From Streptacidiphilus sp. P02-A3a (GTDB lineage Bacteria; Actinomycetota; Actinomycetes; Streptomycetales; Streptomycetaceae): 64,000 bases of DNA. Under the pieces are notes generated by a model. That model ran no database searches. It was not told the DNA's origin and saw only the letters and a program-made list of their open reading frames with translations. The translations under genes were made by a program, and so were the position numbers. Within the stretch, counting starts at the first letter, position 1. Each line of letters starts with the position of its first letter. Below are positions 40,109-48,843 of this stretch, piece by piece. The DNA lies in contig NZ_CP048289.1 of the NCBI RefSeq assembly GCF_014084105.1, positions 8,875,922 to 8,939,921 on the forward strand. Reading direction: 5' to 3'.

Positions 40109-40570
40109 ATGCCACGTGCCGACATAACTCTCGGGGAACTCGCGGACCGCGACCACGCCTTCTACGGGCTGGTCTGGGCCGGCACCACGCTCACCGCCGC
40201 CGTCGACCGGGCCCTGGTGCAGGCGCACGACCTGCCGCTGTCCTGGTTCGAGGTGATGCTCTGGCTGCACGGCCAGGGCGAGCCGGTGGCCGCCTCGGAC
40301 CTCGGCGCGAAGACCCTGCTCAGCCGCAGCCAGGTGTCCCGCGTGGTCGACTCCCTGCAGTCGCGCGGTCTGGTCGAACGCAGCACCGCCCCGGCCGACG
40401 CCCGCTCGGTCCGGGTCGCGCTCACCGCCGCCGGTCGGGACACCTTCGCGGCGGCGGACGCCACCCGCCGCGAAGCCCTGGCGGCGGTGTTCAACGACCT
40501 CCTGGACGATGACGACATCACCGCGCTGGAAGCCGTCTGGGAGAAGCTGAAGCGCCGGCCCACGGGCTGA
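40109..40570 (+). CDS. MarR family transcriptional regulator
   Basis: A 153-residue MarR protein. The winged helix-turn-helix spans about residues 45-110, with EPVAASDLGAKTLLSRSQVSR as the helix-turn-helix and RSTAPADARSVRVALTAAG as the wing. Divergence from an SDR gene and the palindromes between them point to autoregulation and control of the SDR. The mRNA is probably leaderless. Confidence 0.9.
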   Translation: MPRADITLGELADRDHAFYGLVWAGTTLTAAVDRALVQAHDLPLSWFEVMLWLHGQGEPVAASDLGAKTLLSRSQVSRVVDSLQSRGLVERSTAPADARSVRVALTAAGRDTFAAADATRREALAAVFNDLLDDDDITALEAVWEKLKRRPTG

Positions 40571-40588
40571 GCGCGGCCGGCCCAGCCG

Positions 40589-40606
40589 GGCCCGGACGGC
40601 CGGGCC
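40589..40606. terminator. Short GC hairpin between convergent marR and FrnE-like genes
   Basis: GGCCCGG and CCGGGCC pair perfectly around a 4-base loop in the 49-base gap between convergent stops. No U tract. Probably a bidirectional terminator. Confidence 0.4.
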
Positions 40607-40619
40607 AGGTCGGCCGGGG

Positions 40620-41294
40620 TCAGACGGCGCAGCTGCCGTCGTCCGAGCAGGATCCGGCGGGTGCGGCGGCCGGGACGGCCTGCTCCAGGGCCTGGAGGAA
40701 GGTGGAGGTCTCCTGGGCCCCCTGCACCGCCCACGTGCCGTCGAAGACGAAGGTGGGGACGGAGTTGATACCCAGCGCGTGGGCCCCGGCCAGCTCGGCC
40801 CTGACCTGCGCCGTTCCCTCGTCGGAGGGCAGGAAGGCGGCGACCCGGGCCTCGTCCAGGCCGGCCGCGACGGCGACGGCGGTGAGCGCGGCGACGTCGC
40901 CGACGTCCACGCCGTCGGTGAAGTGCGCGGTCAGCAGCCGCTCCTTCAGCTGGTGCTGCACCGGCAGCCCGTACTCGGCGGCGGCGAGCCAGAGCAGCCG
41001 GTGCGCGTGGATCGTGTTGACCTGGAGCGCGGCGTCGAAGTCGTAGCGGATGCCCTCGGCCCGGCCGAGCTCGGTCACCCGGTCGTCCATGGCGCGGGAC
41101 TGCGGTCCGTAGCGCTCGGCCAGCCAGGCGCGGTGCGGGACAGCCTCCGCGGCGGCGTCCGGGACCAGCTGGTACGGCTTGTAGACGACCTCGACCTGCT
41201 CGGCGCGGGGGAAGGCGGCGAGGGCGCGCTCGAACCGGCGCTTGCCGATGAAGCACCACGGGCAGGCTATGTCGCTGTAGATCTCCACCTTCAC
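40620..41294 (-). CDS. DsbA-family oxidoreductase, FrnE-like
   Basis: A 224-residue thioredoxin-fold protein of the DsbA/2-hydroxychromene-2-carboxylate isomerase group. The redox motif CPWC lies at residues 11-14 in SDIACPWCFIGKRR, the cis-proline loop is GINSVPTFVFDG, and there is an extra CSDDGSC pair at the C-terminus. No signal peptide is visible, so it is cytoplasmic like FrnE, which acts in disulfide handling or polyketide-associated redox steps. Confidence 0.88.
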   Translation of the reverse strand: MKVEIYSDIACPWCFIGKRRFERALAAFPRAEQVEVVYKPYQLVPDAAAEAVPHRAWLAERYGPQSRAMDDRVTELGRAEGIRYDFDAALQVNTIHAHRLLWLAAAEYGLPVQHQLKERLLTAHFTDGVDVGDVAALTAVAVAAGLDEARVAAFLPSDEGTAQVRAELAGAHALGINSVPTFVFDGTWAVQGAQETSTFLQALEQAVPAAAPAGSCSDDGSCAV

Positions 41295-41332
41295 GGCGCG
41301 GTTCCCATCTCTGATCGGTCAGACAACCCGCT

Positions 41333-41839
41333 TCAACGCGGAGCGCCGCCCTGGTATTCCGGGGCGGGCACCACCAGGACCGGGCAGTCGGCGTGGTGCA
41401 CCAGCGCGGTCGACACCGAGCCCAGCAGCAGCCGGGCGAACCCGCCGTTGCCGCGGGTGCCGACGACCAGGGTGTGGTGCGGTCCGGAGGCCTGGATCAG
41501 CACCTCGACCGGGTTGCCGAGGAGGATGTGCAGCGAGAGCCGGGGCGGTTCCGGGTGGCGGGCCAGCACCGTCTCGATGCCCCGGGTCACCACCTCGGAC
41601 ATCCCGGCCAGCAGCCGTTCGATGCTCTCCTGCACCAGGTCGACCATGCCGGGGGTGTAACCGGTCGGGGCCGGGTTGACGGCGGCGACGACGTACAGCG
41701 GGAGCGCGTGCGCGGAGGCCTCGGCGACGGCGCGGTCGAGCGCCCACAGCGAGCCGTCCGAGCCGTCCACGCCGACGACCACACCGGGGGCCGCGCCGGG
41801 CGCGGGCAGTTCGCGGGAGACGAGGTACATGTGACCCAT
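41333..41839 (-). CDS. Universal stress protein (UspA family)
   Basis: A 168-residue single Usp domain. VVVGVDGSDGSLWALDRAVA is the N-terminal ATP-binding strand. GTRGNGGFARLLLGSVS is the G-2x-G-9x-GS ATP motif, so it belongs to the nucleotide-binding class. It lacks its own clear Shine-Dalgarno; an ATG three codons downstream is equally possible. It lies 26 bases after the asparagine-synthase-like gene and may share its transcript. Confidence 0.85.
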   Translation of the reverse strand: MGHMYLVSRELPAPGAAPGVVVGVDGSDGSLWALDRAVAEASAHALPLYVVAAVNPAPTGYTPGMVDLVQESIERLLAGMSEVVTRGIETVLARHPEPPRLSLHILLGNPVEVLIQASGPHHTLVVGTRGNGGFARLLLGSVSTALVHHADCPVLVVPAPEYQGGAPR

Positions 41840-41865
41840 CGTGCGCGGTGGCGGCGCGCACCGGG

Positions 41866-44436
41866 TCAGGGCACGCCGATGGGGTCGGCCGGAGGCGGCG
41901 CCGGGCGCAGCGGCGGGAACGTGGGCAGCGGCGCCGCGGGGGCGCGGGTCGGTTTCGGCGGCAGCGGGGTCGGCGGCAGGGCGCCGGGGAGCGGCGAGTG
42001 CGGGAAGCCGGGGGTGTCCGAGAAGCCGGGGGTGTCCGGGAAGCCGGGGGTGTCCGGGAAGCCGGGGATGCTCGGGAAGCCGGGGATGCTCGGGAAGGCG
42101 GGGACGGCGGACGAGGTGGGCTGGTGGGTGGCGGCGGCGCGGGAGGCGAGCGGGAGGCGTTCGCGCAGCGGCATGCCGGTCCAGCAGGAGCCCTGGCGGG
42201 CGCGGAGGCGGCGCAGCCACAGCTCGGTGGCGACGATGTCCGCCAGCCCGTCCAGCGGCACCGCTCCCCCGCCGCAGGCGCGGTGCAGCGCGGCCCGGAA
42301 GACGTCCGGTTCGAGCAGGCCGAGGTCGGCCAGCAGCGGCGCGGCGAAGAGCCGGTCCAGCGCGCCCGCCGCGCGGCGCAGCCCGGCGCGGACGCTCTCG
42401 ACCGACGCGTACGGGCCCCACGGCGCGCCGTGTCCCCAGTCCTCGGGGATGTCGGCGACGCCCGCGCCGGTGAGCACGGTGCGCAGGATCTGGTGCCGGG
42501 CGCCCGGCTGGACGCGGGCGGAGTCGGGCACCAGGCGGCCGGCCCGGACCACGGCGTTGTCCAGGAACGGGGCGTGCAGTCGCTGCCCGGGCGCCTCTTC
42601 GACGATCTGGGTGAGCACCCGGAACTCGGCGGCGTGCCGGTGCAGCGCCAGCCGGGCCCGGCGGGCACCGGGGCGCTCGTCCGGCGCCGCGCGCCGGGCG
42701 GCCAGCCGCAGCCGTACCGCGATCGCCGAGAGCGCGTCGTCGGTGAGCCAGCGGGCCGCCGGTCCCGGGGCGCACCAGGCGAGGGCGTCCACCGAGGCAC
42801 CGCCCGCGCTGTGCGGCTGCGAGGTGCGGCGGGCCATCAGCGAGACCGCGGTGTCCTCCAGCCCCTCGGCGTACGGGGTGCGGGCCAGGCGGCGGGCGGC
42901 CCGGAGCACGGCGACCGGGGTGCCCAGCGTGCCCTGGACCGGCCGCCCGCCGCTGTCGGCCCGGGCGAGGGCGGCGACCGGACGCATCAGCGGCAGCCGT
43001 CGGCGTTCGGACAGCAGGTCGGCGAGGCGCGCCGGGTGGCCGTCCAGCACCTGGCGTCCGCCGTGGCCGCTGAGGTGGTCGGTACCGGCGTCGGCCATCC
43101 GCAGCCGCTGCCGGTCCGCGGCGACCAGGGCCGGGCCCGGCTCGTCGGTGAGCGGTCCGGACAGCGGGTCGTCCAGCAGGTCGGCGTAGGGCAGCGCGTC
43201 GGGGCCGCCGGGGACGATCCGGTGGCGCAGCCCGGGGGCGGCACCGGCGAGGGCCTGGGCGCGGAGGAGTTCGGCGGTGCGGGAGGGGCCCGGGGGTTCC
43301 TCGGCGGCCTCCTGGGTGTCGGTGGAGGTGAGGGCGAGCAGCAGGTGGCCGTCCGGCGCGGCGGCGGGCGGCTGCTCGGGGCGGCGTACCCAGGAGCCGG
43401 GGACCGCGCCGGTGGTGCGCGGCTCCTCGCTGGGTACCGGCGGGCCGTGGTGGACGGTGCGGTAGCTGCGCGGGTCGCCCCAGCGCTCCTCGACGCTCTG
43501 CCTGGGCACGGCCTCGGCTCCGGGCCCGCCGGGGTATCCCCGGCCGGGACCGGCGGGGGCGGCCGGGTTGCCGCCGACGCGGCCGGGGATACCGGCGGCG
43601 ATCAGTGCGACCGCGCTGGAGGCGCTGCCGCCGGAGAGGTCGGCGCTGAGGCTGCGGCCGGGCGGGGCGTCCGGCTCGCTGCGGACCCGGCAGCGGACGG
43701 CCTCCAGCAGGCTGCGGGTGACCTCGCCGGTGGCGGCGGCCTCGCTGACGGAGGAGGCGCTGCCCACGGATCCGGGGACCGGCTCGTACACCGAGAGCTG
43801 CGGCACGCCGGAGCGGATGCTGAGCGCGTACGCCGGGGGGACGCGCTGCACGCCGGTGAACGCGCTGCCGTCGCCGAGCGCTTCGGGCGCGTCGGGCAGG
43901 GCCAGTCGGGCGGCGAGGTGCAGCGGGTCGACCGGGGCGCCGATCAGGTCGGCCAGCGGCAGCGCGGCGGTGGCGTAGGCGGTGCCGCCGCCCCAGGGGG
44001 TGTGGAAGACCGCGCGCACCCCGGCCAGGTCGCCGAGGACGGTGGTCCGGGTGCCCTGCTGGAGGACCACGGTGTAGCTGCCGGGCCAGGTGGTGAGGTG
44101 GCGCAGCGCGCCGCCGCTGGCCGCGAGCAGGGCGGTGCGCAGTTCGCGGTCGACGGCGCCGCAGCGGCCGATCACGGCGAGCCGGGCGACGGCGGCGTCG
44201 GCCTCGGGCGCGGCCGGGTCGGCGGGCAGTTCCGGGAAGCCCCGGACCACGCGGTCGGCGGCCCGGTGGTGGCGGCGGAAGACGGTGACGGTGCGGATCT
44301 CCTCGGGCAGCCAGTCACCGACCGCCCACAGCGGATCGGGACCGGGCCACAGCAGCCGACCGCCGAGCGGGCGCAGCTCGCGCAGCCCCGGCTCGTCGAC
44401 GGCGGACGCGCCGTTCCACCCCACCAACCACCGCAT
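41866..44436 (-). CDS. Asparagine-synthase-related protein with altered catalytic motifs
   Basis: An 856-residue protein. The N-terminal glutaminase-like part begins MRWLVGW and has no catalytic Cys at position 2. The middle is the ATP-pyrophosphatase-like domain, where the PP-loop reads [14 protein letters not shown] instead of SGGxDS. The usual GHGGD motif reads [14 protein letters not shown] related actinobacterial family that I recall keeps the same Asp-to-Ala change, so this looks like a conserved variant rather than decay. Lasso-peptide cyclases share the fold, but no precursor peptide or B protein is nearby. The C-terminus has six-residue PGFP repeats. ATG is supported by GGAGG. Confidence 0.8.
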   Translation of the reverse strand: MRWLVGWNGASAVDEPGLRELRPLGGRLLWPGPDPLWAVGDWLPEEIRTVTVFRRHHRAADRVVRGFPELPADPAAPEADAAVARLAVIGRCGAVDRELRTALLAASGGALRHLTTWPGSYTVVLQQGTRTTVLGDLAGVRAVFHTPWGGGTAYATAALPLADLIGAPVDPLHLAARLALPDAPEALGDGSAFTGVQRVPPAYALSIRSGVPQLSVYEPVPGSVGSASSVSEAAATGEVTRSLLEAVRCRVRSEPDAPPGRSLSADLSGGSASSAVALIAAGIPGRVGGNPAAPAGPGRGYPGGPGAEAVPRQSVEERWGDPRSYRTVHHGPPVPSEEPRTTGAVPGSWVRRPEQPPAAAPDGHLLLALTSTDTQEAAEEPPGPSRTAELLRAQALAGAAPGLRHRIVPGGPDALPYADLLDDPLSGPLTDEPGPALVAADRQRLRMADAGTDHLSGHGGRQVLDGHPARLADLLSERRRLPLMRPVAALARADSGGRPVQGTLGTPVAVLRAARRLARTPYAEGLEDTAVSLMARRTSQPHSAGGASVDALAWCAPGPAARWLTDDALSAIAVRLRLAARRAAPDERPGARRARLALHRHAAEFRVLTQIVEEAPGQRLHAPFLDNAVVRAGRLVPDSARVQPGARHQILRTVLTGAGVADIPEDWGHGAPWGPYASVESVRAGLRRAAGALDRLFAAPLLADLGLLEPDVFRAALHRACGGGAVPLDGLADIVATELWLRRLRARQGSCWTGMPLRERLPLASRAAATHQPTSSAVPAFPSIPGFPSIPGFPDTPGFPDTPGFSDTPGFPHSPLPGALPPTPLPPKPTRAPAAPLPTFPPLRPAPPPADPIGVP
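42004..42111. repeat. Six tandem 18-bp repeats in the asparagine-synthase-like gene
   Basis: Unit GAAGCCGGGGGTGTCCGG is repeated about six times in frame. It encodes hexapeptides of the form FP(S/D)(I/T)PG at the protein C-terminus. Confidence 0.85.
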
Positions 44437-44448
44437 GGGCGCCTCCAC

Positions 44449-45055
44449 AGCCTGTGGACAGAGAGCTCGCGGCCTGCCGTCGCACCGTCAGAACACATGG
44501 TGCCACTGGCTCGGCGAGTCATCCGCAGGGAAGACGCGATCATTGTGCGGAAGATGCTGTGACAGACCGGCACATAGGGGGCACAACGGGCGTCCGGACC
44601 GGTGGCACGCGCCCGGGCCGCTCCCTCGCCGACCCGGACGGGGCCGTGCCGACGCTGTGAGCACAGCACCACCGCTGGTGCCGACGACCGGGGTCCACCG
44701 CCCGCGGCGGACGTGCCGTACCGCTGACGCAGACCGGGAGGTGTCCGCACACCCCCCGGTCCAGCCGCCGTCGCGCGGGGAATGTACGACGGCAGTGTCC
44801 CCCGACCCGCCGGGTCCTCAAGCTTCAGGCTCCGCTCCGGCAGGCCGACCCACAACGCCATCCAACCCCCGTCCGGTGAGCGTCGGCAGGGAGCACGACA
44901 GGGCGCACGGCCACACCTCGCCGGGGCATGGCCCACCCGGGCCGGGGATCGGGATCACGCCAACCGGTTCGCCGCCCCTTAACCCTGGGAACGCGGGGAA
45001 CTACTCTGGGTGTAACCGGGCATCGACGGCGAGGCGCGAGGGGGTGGCACCAGGC
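44449..45055. other. Gene-free divergent promoter region
   Basis: A 607-base gap between the divergent asparagine-synthase-like gene and the TPR regulator. TCCACAGCCTGTGGA at 44444-44458 is a near-perfect palindrome overlapping the ribosome-binding site of the minus-strand gene and could be an operator. TACTCT near 45003 is a possible -10 for the plus-strand gene. The open frames crossing it look like chance. Confidence 0.4.
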
Positions 45056-46540
45056 ATGTCCACCAGCGTACGTGGACCGAACGAGAAGCTCGGCACGCTG
45101 CTGTCGCTCGCCGGGATCAGCAACGCCGGGCTCGCCCGGCGGGTGAACGACCTCGGCGCGCAGCGCGGGCTGACCTACCGCTACGACAAGACGTCGGTGG
45201 CCAGGTGGGTCACCAAGGGCATGGTGCCGCAGGGCGCGGTGCCGCACCTGATCGCGACCGCGATCGGCGGGAAGCTGGGCCGCAGCGTCCCGCTGGAGGA
45301 GATCGGCCTCGGCGGCAGCGATCCGATGCCGGAGATCGGCCTGGCCTTCCCGAGGGAGGTACCCGAGGCCGTCCACCACGCGACCGAGCTGTGGCTGCTC
45401 GATCCGGACGCCGCCGGGACCCGCAAGGGCGGTTGGTGGGACAGTCTGACAGGTACGTTTTCGGTCACCGCGTACGCGACCCCGGTGTCCCGCTGGCTGA
45501 TCACCCCGGTCGACGGGTCGGTCGCGCGGGAGGCCCCGGGGACGCCGCCGGGGCCCGGCGGTGGCCGGATCCTGCTCCCCGGGAGCGTCCGGGCGCGCGG
45601 CGCCGAGGGCGGCGCGGCGGCGCACCGGGTGGGGCACGCGGACGCGGCGAAGCTGCGGCAGGCCGCCGAGGAGGCCCGGCGCTGGGACTCCCGCTACGGC
45701 GGCGGCGACTGGCGCTCCTCGATGGTGCCGGAGTGCCTGCGGCACGACGCGGCGCCGCTGCTGCTCGGCTGCTACACCGACGAGGTCGGCCGGGCGCTGT
45801 TCGGCGCCACCGCCGAACTCACCAGGCTGGCCGGGTGGATGGCCTTCGACACCGGGCAGCACGAGGCGGCCCAGCGCTACTACATCCAGGCGCTGCGGCT
45901 GGCGCGGGCGGCGGCCGACGTGCCGTTCGGCGGCTATGTGCTGGCGTCGATGAGCCTGCAGGCGACCTACCGGGGCGCGGCGGACGAGGGCGTGGACCTG
46001 GCCCAGGCCGCGATCGAACGCAACCGGGGCCTGGCGACGGCCCGCACCATGAGCTTCTTCCACCTGGTGGAGGCCAGGGCGCACGCCCGCGCGGGGAGCA
46101 CGCACGCCTGCGCGATGTCGCTCGCGGCGGCGGAGAGCTGCCTGGAGCGCTCCCGCCCGGCCGACGACGATCCGGCCTGGATCGACTTCCACTCCTACGA
46201 CCGGCTCGCCGCCGACGCCGCCGAGTGCTACCGGGACCTGGGGATGCCGGTCAAGGTCCGGGAGTACACCGCGCAGGCGCTGGCCCGGCCGACCGAGGAG
46301 TACGTGCGCTCGCACGGCCTGCGGCTGGTGGTGTCCGCCCTGGCCGAGCTGGACGACGGCGACCTGGACGCGGCGGTGGCGGCCGGCAGCCGGGCGGTGG
46401 AGGTCGCCGGGCGGATCTCCTCCCAGCGCACCCGCGAGTACGTGCAGGAGATGCTGCGCAAGCTGGAGCAGTACCAGGGCGAGGTGCAGGCGGTGGAGCT
46501 GGCCCGGCGGGCCCGGCTGGTGCTCGCGGCCCCGGCCTGA
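45056..46540 (+). CDS. HTH-TPR regulator of the sporulation-associated (ORF1590-like) family
   Basis: A 494-residue protein with no signal peptide. The N-terminal 75 residues ([20 protein letters not shown] and [13 protein letters not shown]) resemble a DNA-binding helix-turn-helix. The C-terminal two thirds are helical repeats of TPR type ([40 protein letters not shown]). From memory this is the family of the S. griseus ORF1590 and S. coelicolor SCO4114 sporulation-associated proteins, and the neighbours agree. ATG with GAGGGGG upstream. Biochemical role unknown. Confidence 0.75.
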   Translation: MSTSVRGPNEKLGTLLSLAGISNAGLARRVNDLGAQRGLTYRYDKTSVARWVTKGMVPQGAVPHLIATAIGGKLGRSVPLEEIGLGGSDPMPEIGLAFPREVPEAVHHATELWLLDPDAAGTRKGGWWDSLTGTFSVTAYATPVSRWLITPVDGSVAREAPGTPPGPGGGRILLPGSVRARGAEGGAAAHRVGHADAAKLRQAAEEARRWDSRYGGGDWRSSMVPECLRHDAAPLLLGCYTDEVGRALFGATAELTRLAGWMAFDTGQHEAAQRYYIQALRLARAAADVPFGGYVLASMSLQATYRGAADEGVDLAQAAIERNRGLATARTMSFFHLVEARAHARAGSTHACAMSLAAAESCLERSRPADDDPAWIDFHSYDRLAADAAECYRDLGMPVKVREYTAQALARPTEEYVRSHGLRLVVSALAELDDGDLDAAVAAGSRAVEVAGRISSQRTREYVQEMLRKLEQYQGEVQAVELARRARLVLAAPA

Positions 46541-46703
46541 CCCGCCGGGCGGGGGCGCCCCGGCCGGGGTCCACTCCCGCTTGTCGGACCCGCGTGGGAC
46601 GATCCCTGACGTGCGGCCGGACCGGGCGGGTCCGCGCCGCGCGGACGTGGGGCGTGCGGGCGCTGGGGCGCGCGGGCGCGGCAGCGGCTCGGAGAGGAGC
46701 AGC

Positions 46704-47903
46704 GTGGGGTTCGACTGTGAGGTGGCCGTCGTCGGCGGCGGCATCGTGGGGCTCTCCACGGCGTACGCGCTCAGCCTGGCCGACCCCGGGCTGCGGGTGA
46801 TCGTGCTGGAGAAGGAGCCGGCCCTGGCCGCGCACCAGACCGGGCGGAACAGCGGCGTGGTGCACAGCGGCCTGTACTACCGGCCGGGGTCGCTGAAGGC
46901 CCGGTTCGCGGTCGAGGGCGGCCGGGAACTAGCCGAGTTCTGCCGCGAGCAGGGGCTGCCGTACCAGGCGACCGGCAAGCTGGTGGTGGCGACCGACAGC
47001 GCCGAGCTGCCGCGGCTGCACGCGCTGGCGCAGCGCGGACGCGAGCACGGGCTGCCGGTGCGGGAGCTGGGTCCGGCCGGAATGGCCGAATACGAACCCC
47101 GGGTCGCGGGCATCGCCGCGCTGCACGTCGGCAGCACCGGGATCTGTGACTATCCGGCGGTGGCGGAGGCCTACGCGAAGCTCTCCGGCGCGCAGGTGCG
47201 CACCGGGGGCGCGGTGACCGGGATCGCCCGCCGGGCGGACGGCGTGACCGTCGCCACCACGCTGGCCGAGGTCCGCACCCGGGTCGTGGTGAACTGCGCC
47301 GGGCTGCACAGCGACCGGATCGCGCTGCTCGCGGGCGACGAGCCGGGCGTGCGGATCGTGCCGTTCCGGGGCGAGTACTACGAGCTGGCGCCGGAGGCCC
47401 GGAAGCTGGTGCGCGGACTGGTGTACCCGGTGCCCGACCCGGCCTTCCCGTTCCTCGGCGTGCACCTCACCCGGGACCTCCACGGCGGCGTCCACGCCGG
47501 GCCCAACGCGGTGCCGGCGCTGGCCCGCGAGGGCTACGACTGGCGCACCGTCAGCCCGCGCGACCTCGCCGGGACGCTGGGCTGGTCCGGCAGCTGGCGG
47601 CTGGGCGCGCGGCACTGGCGCTCGGAGACGGCCGAGCTGCGCCGCTCGCTGTCCAAGCGGGCGTTCACCGCGGGCGTGCGGCGGCTGCTGCCGGACTGCG
47701 CCGAGCGCGACCTGGTACCGGCCGCGGCCGGGGTGCGCGCGCAGGCGGTCGCCAGGGACGGCTCGCTGCTGGACGACTTCGCCTTCGCCGAGGCCCCGCG
47801 CACGGTCCACGTGCTGAACGCCCCCTCCCCGGCGGCGACGGCGTCGCTGCCGATCGGCCGTGAGGTGGCCCGCCGGGCGCTGGCGGCGCTGGCCGCCGGG
47901 TAG
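46704..47903 (+). CDS. lhgO: L-2-hydroxyglutarate oxidase
   Basis: A 399-residue FAD protein of the DAO family. It begins CEVAVVGGGIVGLSTAYAL with the dinucleotide motif, then HQTGRNSGVVHSGLYYRPGS, which is characteristic of LhgO. Further on are VNCAGLHSDRIA, RGEYYELAPEA and a C-terminal PSPAATASLPIG. It oxidises L-2-hydroxyglutarate to 2-oxoglutarate, feeding electrons to the quinone pool. GTG start with GAGAGGAG upstream; earlier in-frame codons give a low-complexity leader. Confidence 0.9.
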   Translation: MGFDCEVAVVGGGIVGLSTAYALSLADPGLRVIVLEKEPALAAHQTGRNSGVVHSGLYYRPGSLKARFAVEGGRELAEFCREQGLPYQATGKLVVATDSAELPRLHALAQRGREHGLPVRELGPAGMAEYEPRVAGIAALHVGSTGICDYPAVAEAYAKLSGAQVRTGGAVTGIARRADGVTVATTLAEVRTRVVVNCAGLHSDRIALLAGDEPGVRIVPFRGEYYELAPEARKLVRGLVYPVPDPAFPFLGVHLTRDLHGGVHAGPNAVPALAREGYDWRTVSPRDLAGTLGWSGSWRLGARHWRSETAELRRSLSKRAFTAGVRRLLPDCAERDLVPAAAGVRAQAVARDGSLLDDFAFAEAPRTVHVLNAPSPAATASLPIGREVARRALAALAAG

Positions 47904-47916
47904 CGCCCCGGCAGCG

Positions 47917-47941
47917 CCCCCGGCGGCCCGGCGGCCGGGGG
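47917..47941 (+). terminator. Hairpin after lhgO
   Basis: CCCCCGGC and GCCGGGGG form an 8-bp stem with a 9-base loop, 13 bases past the lhgO stop. No U tract. Confidence 0.45.
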
Positions 47942-47993
47942 TGGACTGCTGTTCGGGGCGGCCGGTACCGCGGCACGTACACTGGTCGGCACT

Positions 47994-48758
47994 GTGACCA
48001 GGCACCCCATTCCCCCAGCCGCCCCCGTGTGCGTCGACGACGTCACCCTCGGTACGCCCGTCCCCGCCGCGCTGCACTCGGAGCGGCGGATCCGCAGCTT
48101 CCACCCGCGCAAGGGGCGGATGAGCGACGCCCAGCGGGGGGCGCTGGCGCGGCTCTGGAAGGCGTACGGGATACGCGTCGACGGCGAGGGCCTGCTCGAC
48201 CTCGACCAGCTGTTCGACAACGCCGAGCGGCCGGTGGTGCTGGAGATCGGCTTCGGGATGGGCGACGCCACCGCCGACATGGCCGCCGCCGACCCGGCCA
48301 CCGGCATCCTCGCGGTGGACGTGCACACCCCCGGGCACGGCAACCTGCTGCGCCGGATCGAGTCCGGCGGTCTGGAGAACGTCCGCCTGGCCGAGGGCGA
48401 CGCGGTGGTGCTGCTGCGCGACCAGCTGGCCCCCGGCAGCATGGCCGGGCTGCGCGTCTACTTCCCCGACCCGTGGCCCAAGGCCCGGCACCACAAGCGG
48501 CGGCTGATCCAGCCCGAGTTCGTCGCCCTCGCGGTCTCCCGGCTGCGCCCGGGCGCGCTGGTGCACTGCGCGACCGACTGGGAGCCGTACGCGGAGCAGA
48601 TGCTGGAAGTGCTGACGGCCTCGCCGGAGCTGGAGAACCTGCACCCGGACGGCGGCGGCTACGCGCCGCGCCCCGACTGGCGGCCGGTGACGAAGTTCGA
48701 ACAGCAGGGTCTGGACAAGGGACACGTGGTGCAGGACCTGCTGTTCCGGCGGCGCTGA
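47994..48758 (+). CDS. trmB: tRNA (guanine-N7)-methyltransferase
   Basis: A 254-residue enzyme that methylates G46 of tRNAs using SAM. Motifs are EIGFGMGDATADMA for SAM binding, VYFPDPWPKARHHKRRLI as the TrmB signature, and TDWEPYAEQM. Length fits the actinobacterial form with an N-terminal extension. The GTG start follows a TACACT -10 by about 11 bases, so the leader is very short. Confidence 0.93.
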   Translation: MTRHPIPPAAPVCVDDVTLGTPVPAALHSERRIRSFHPRKGRMSDAQRGALARLWKAYGIRVDGEGLLDLDQLFDNAERPVVLEIGFGMGDATADMAAADPATGILAVDVHTPGHGNLLRRIESGGLENVRLAEGDAVVLLRDQLAPGSMAGLRVYFPDPWPKARHHKRRLIQPEFVALAVSRLRPGALVHCATDWEPYAEQMLEVLTASPELENLHPDGGGYAPRPDWRPVTKFEQQGLDKGHVVQDLLFRRR

Positions 48759-48831
48759 CCGCCCGCCGGGGCGCTACCTCCGTGGCCGAAAGAACAGCGG
48801 AAACGCCGTACCCGCCGGTCGGCGGCACCGC

Positions 48832-48837
48832 TAAAGT
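48832..48837 (+). promoter_or_regulatory. -10 element, leaderless start of PrsW-like gene
   Basis: TAAAGT lies exactly 7 bases before the GTG start codon. With no Shine-Dalgarno in the interval, a leaderless mRNA is predicted. No good -35 is visible. Confidence 0.45.
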
Positions 48838-48843
48838 CTTACA

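Noticed and set aside
42004-42111. Possible CRISPR-like repeats
   Set aside because: Units are 18 bp, directly adjacent with no spacers, and stay in frame as a protein repeat.
41866-44436. Lasso-peptide cyclase
   Set aside because: The fold is shared, but the PP-loop is altered and no precursor, B1/B2 or transporter genes lie nearby.
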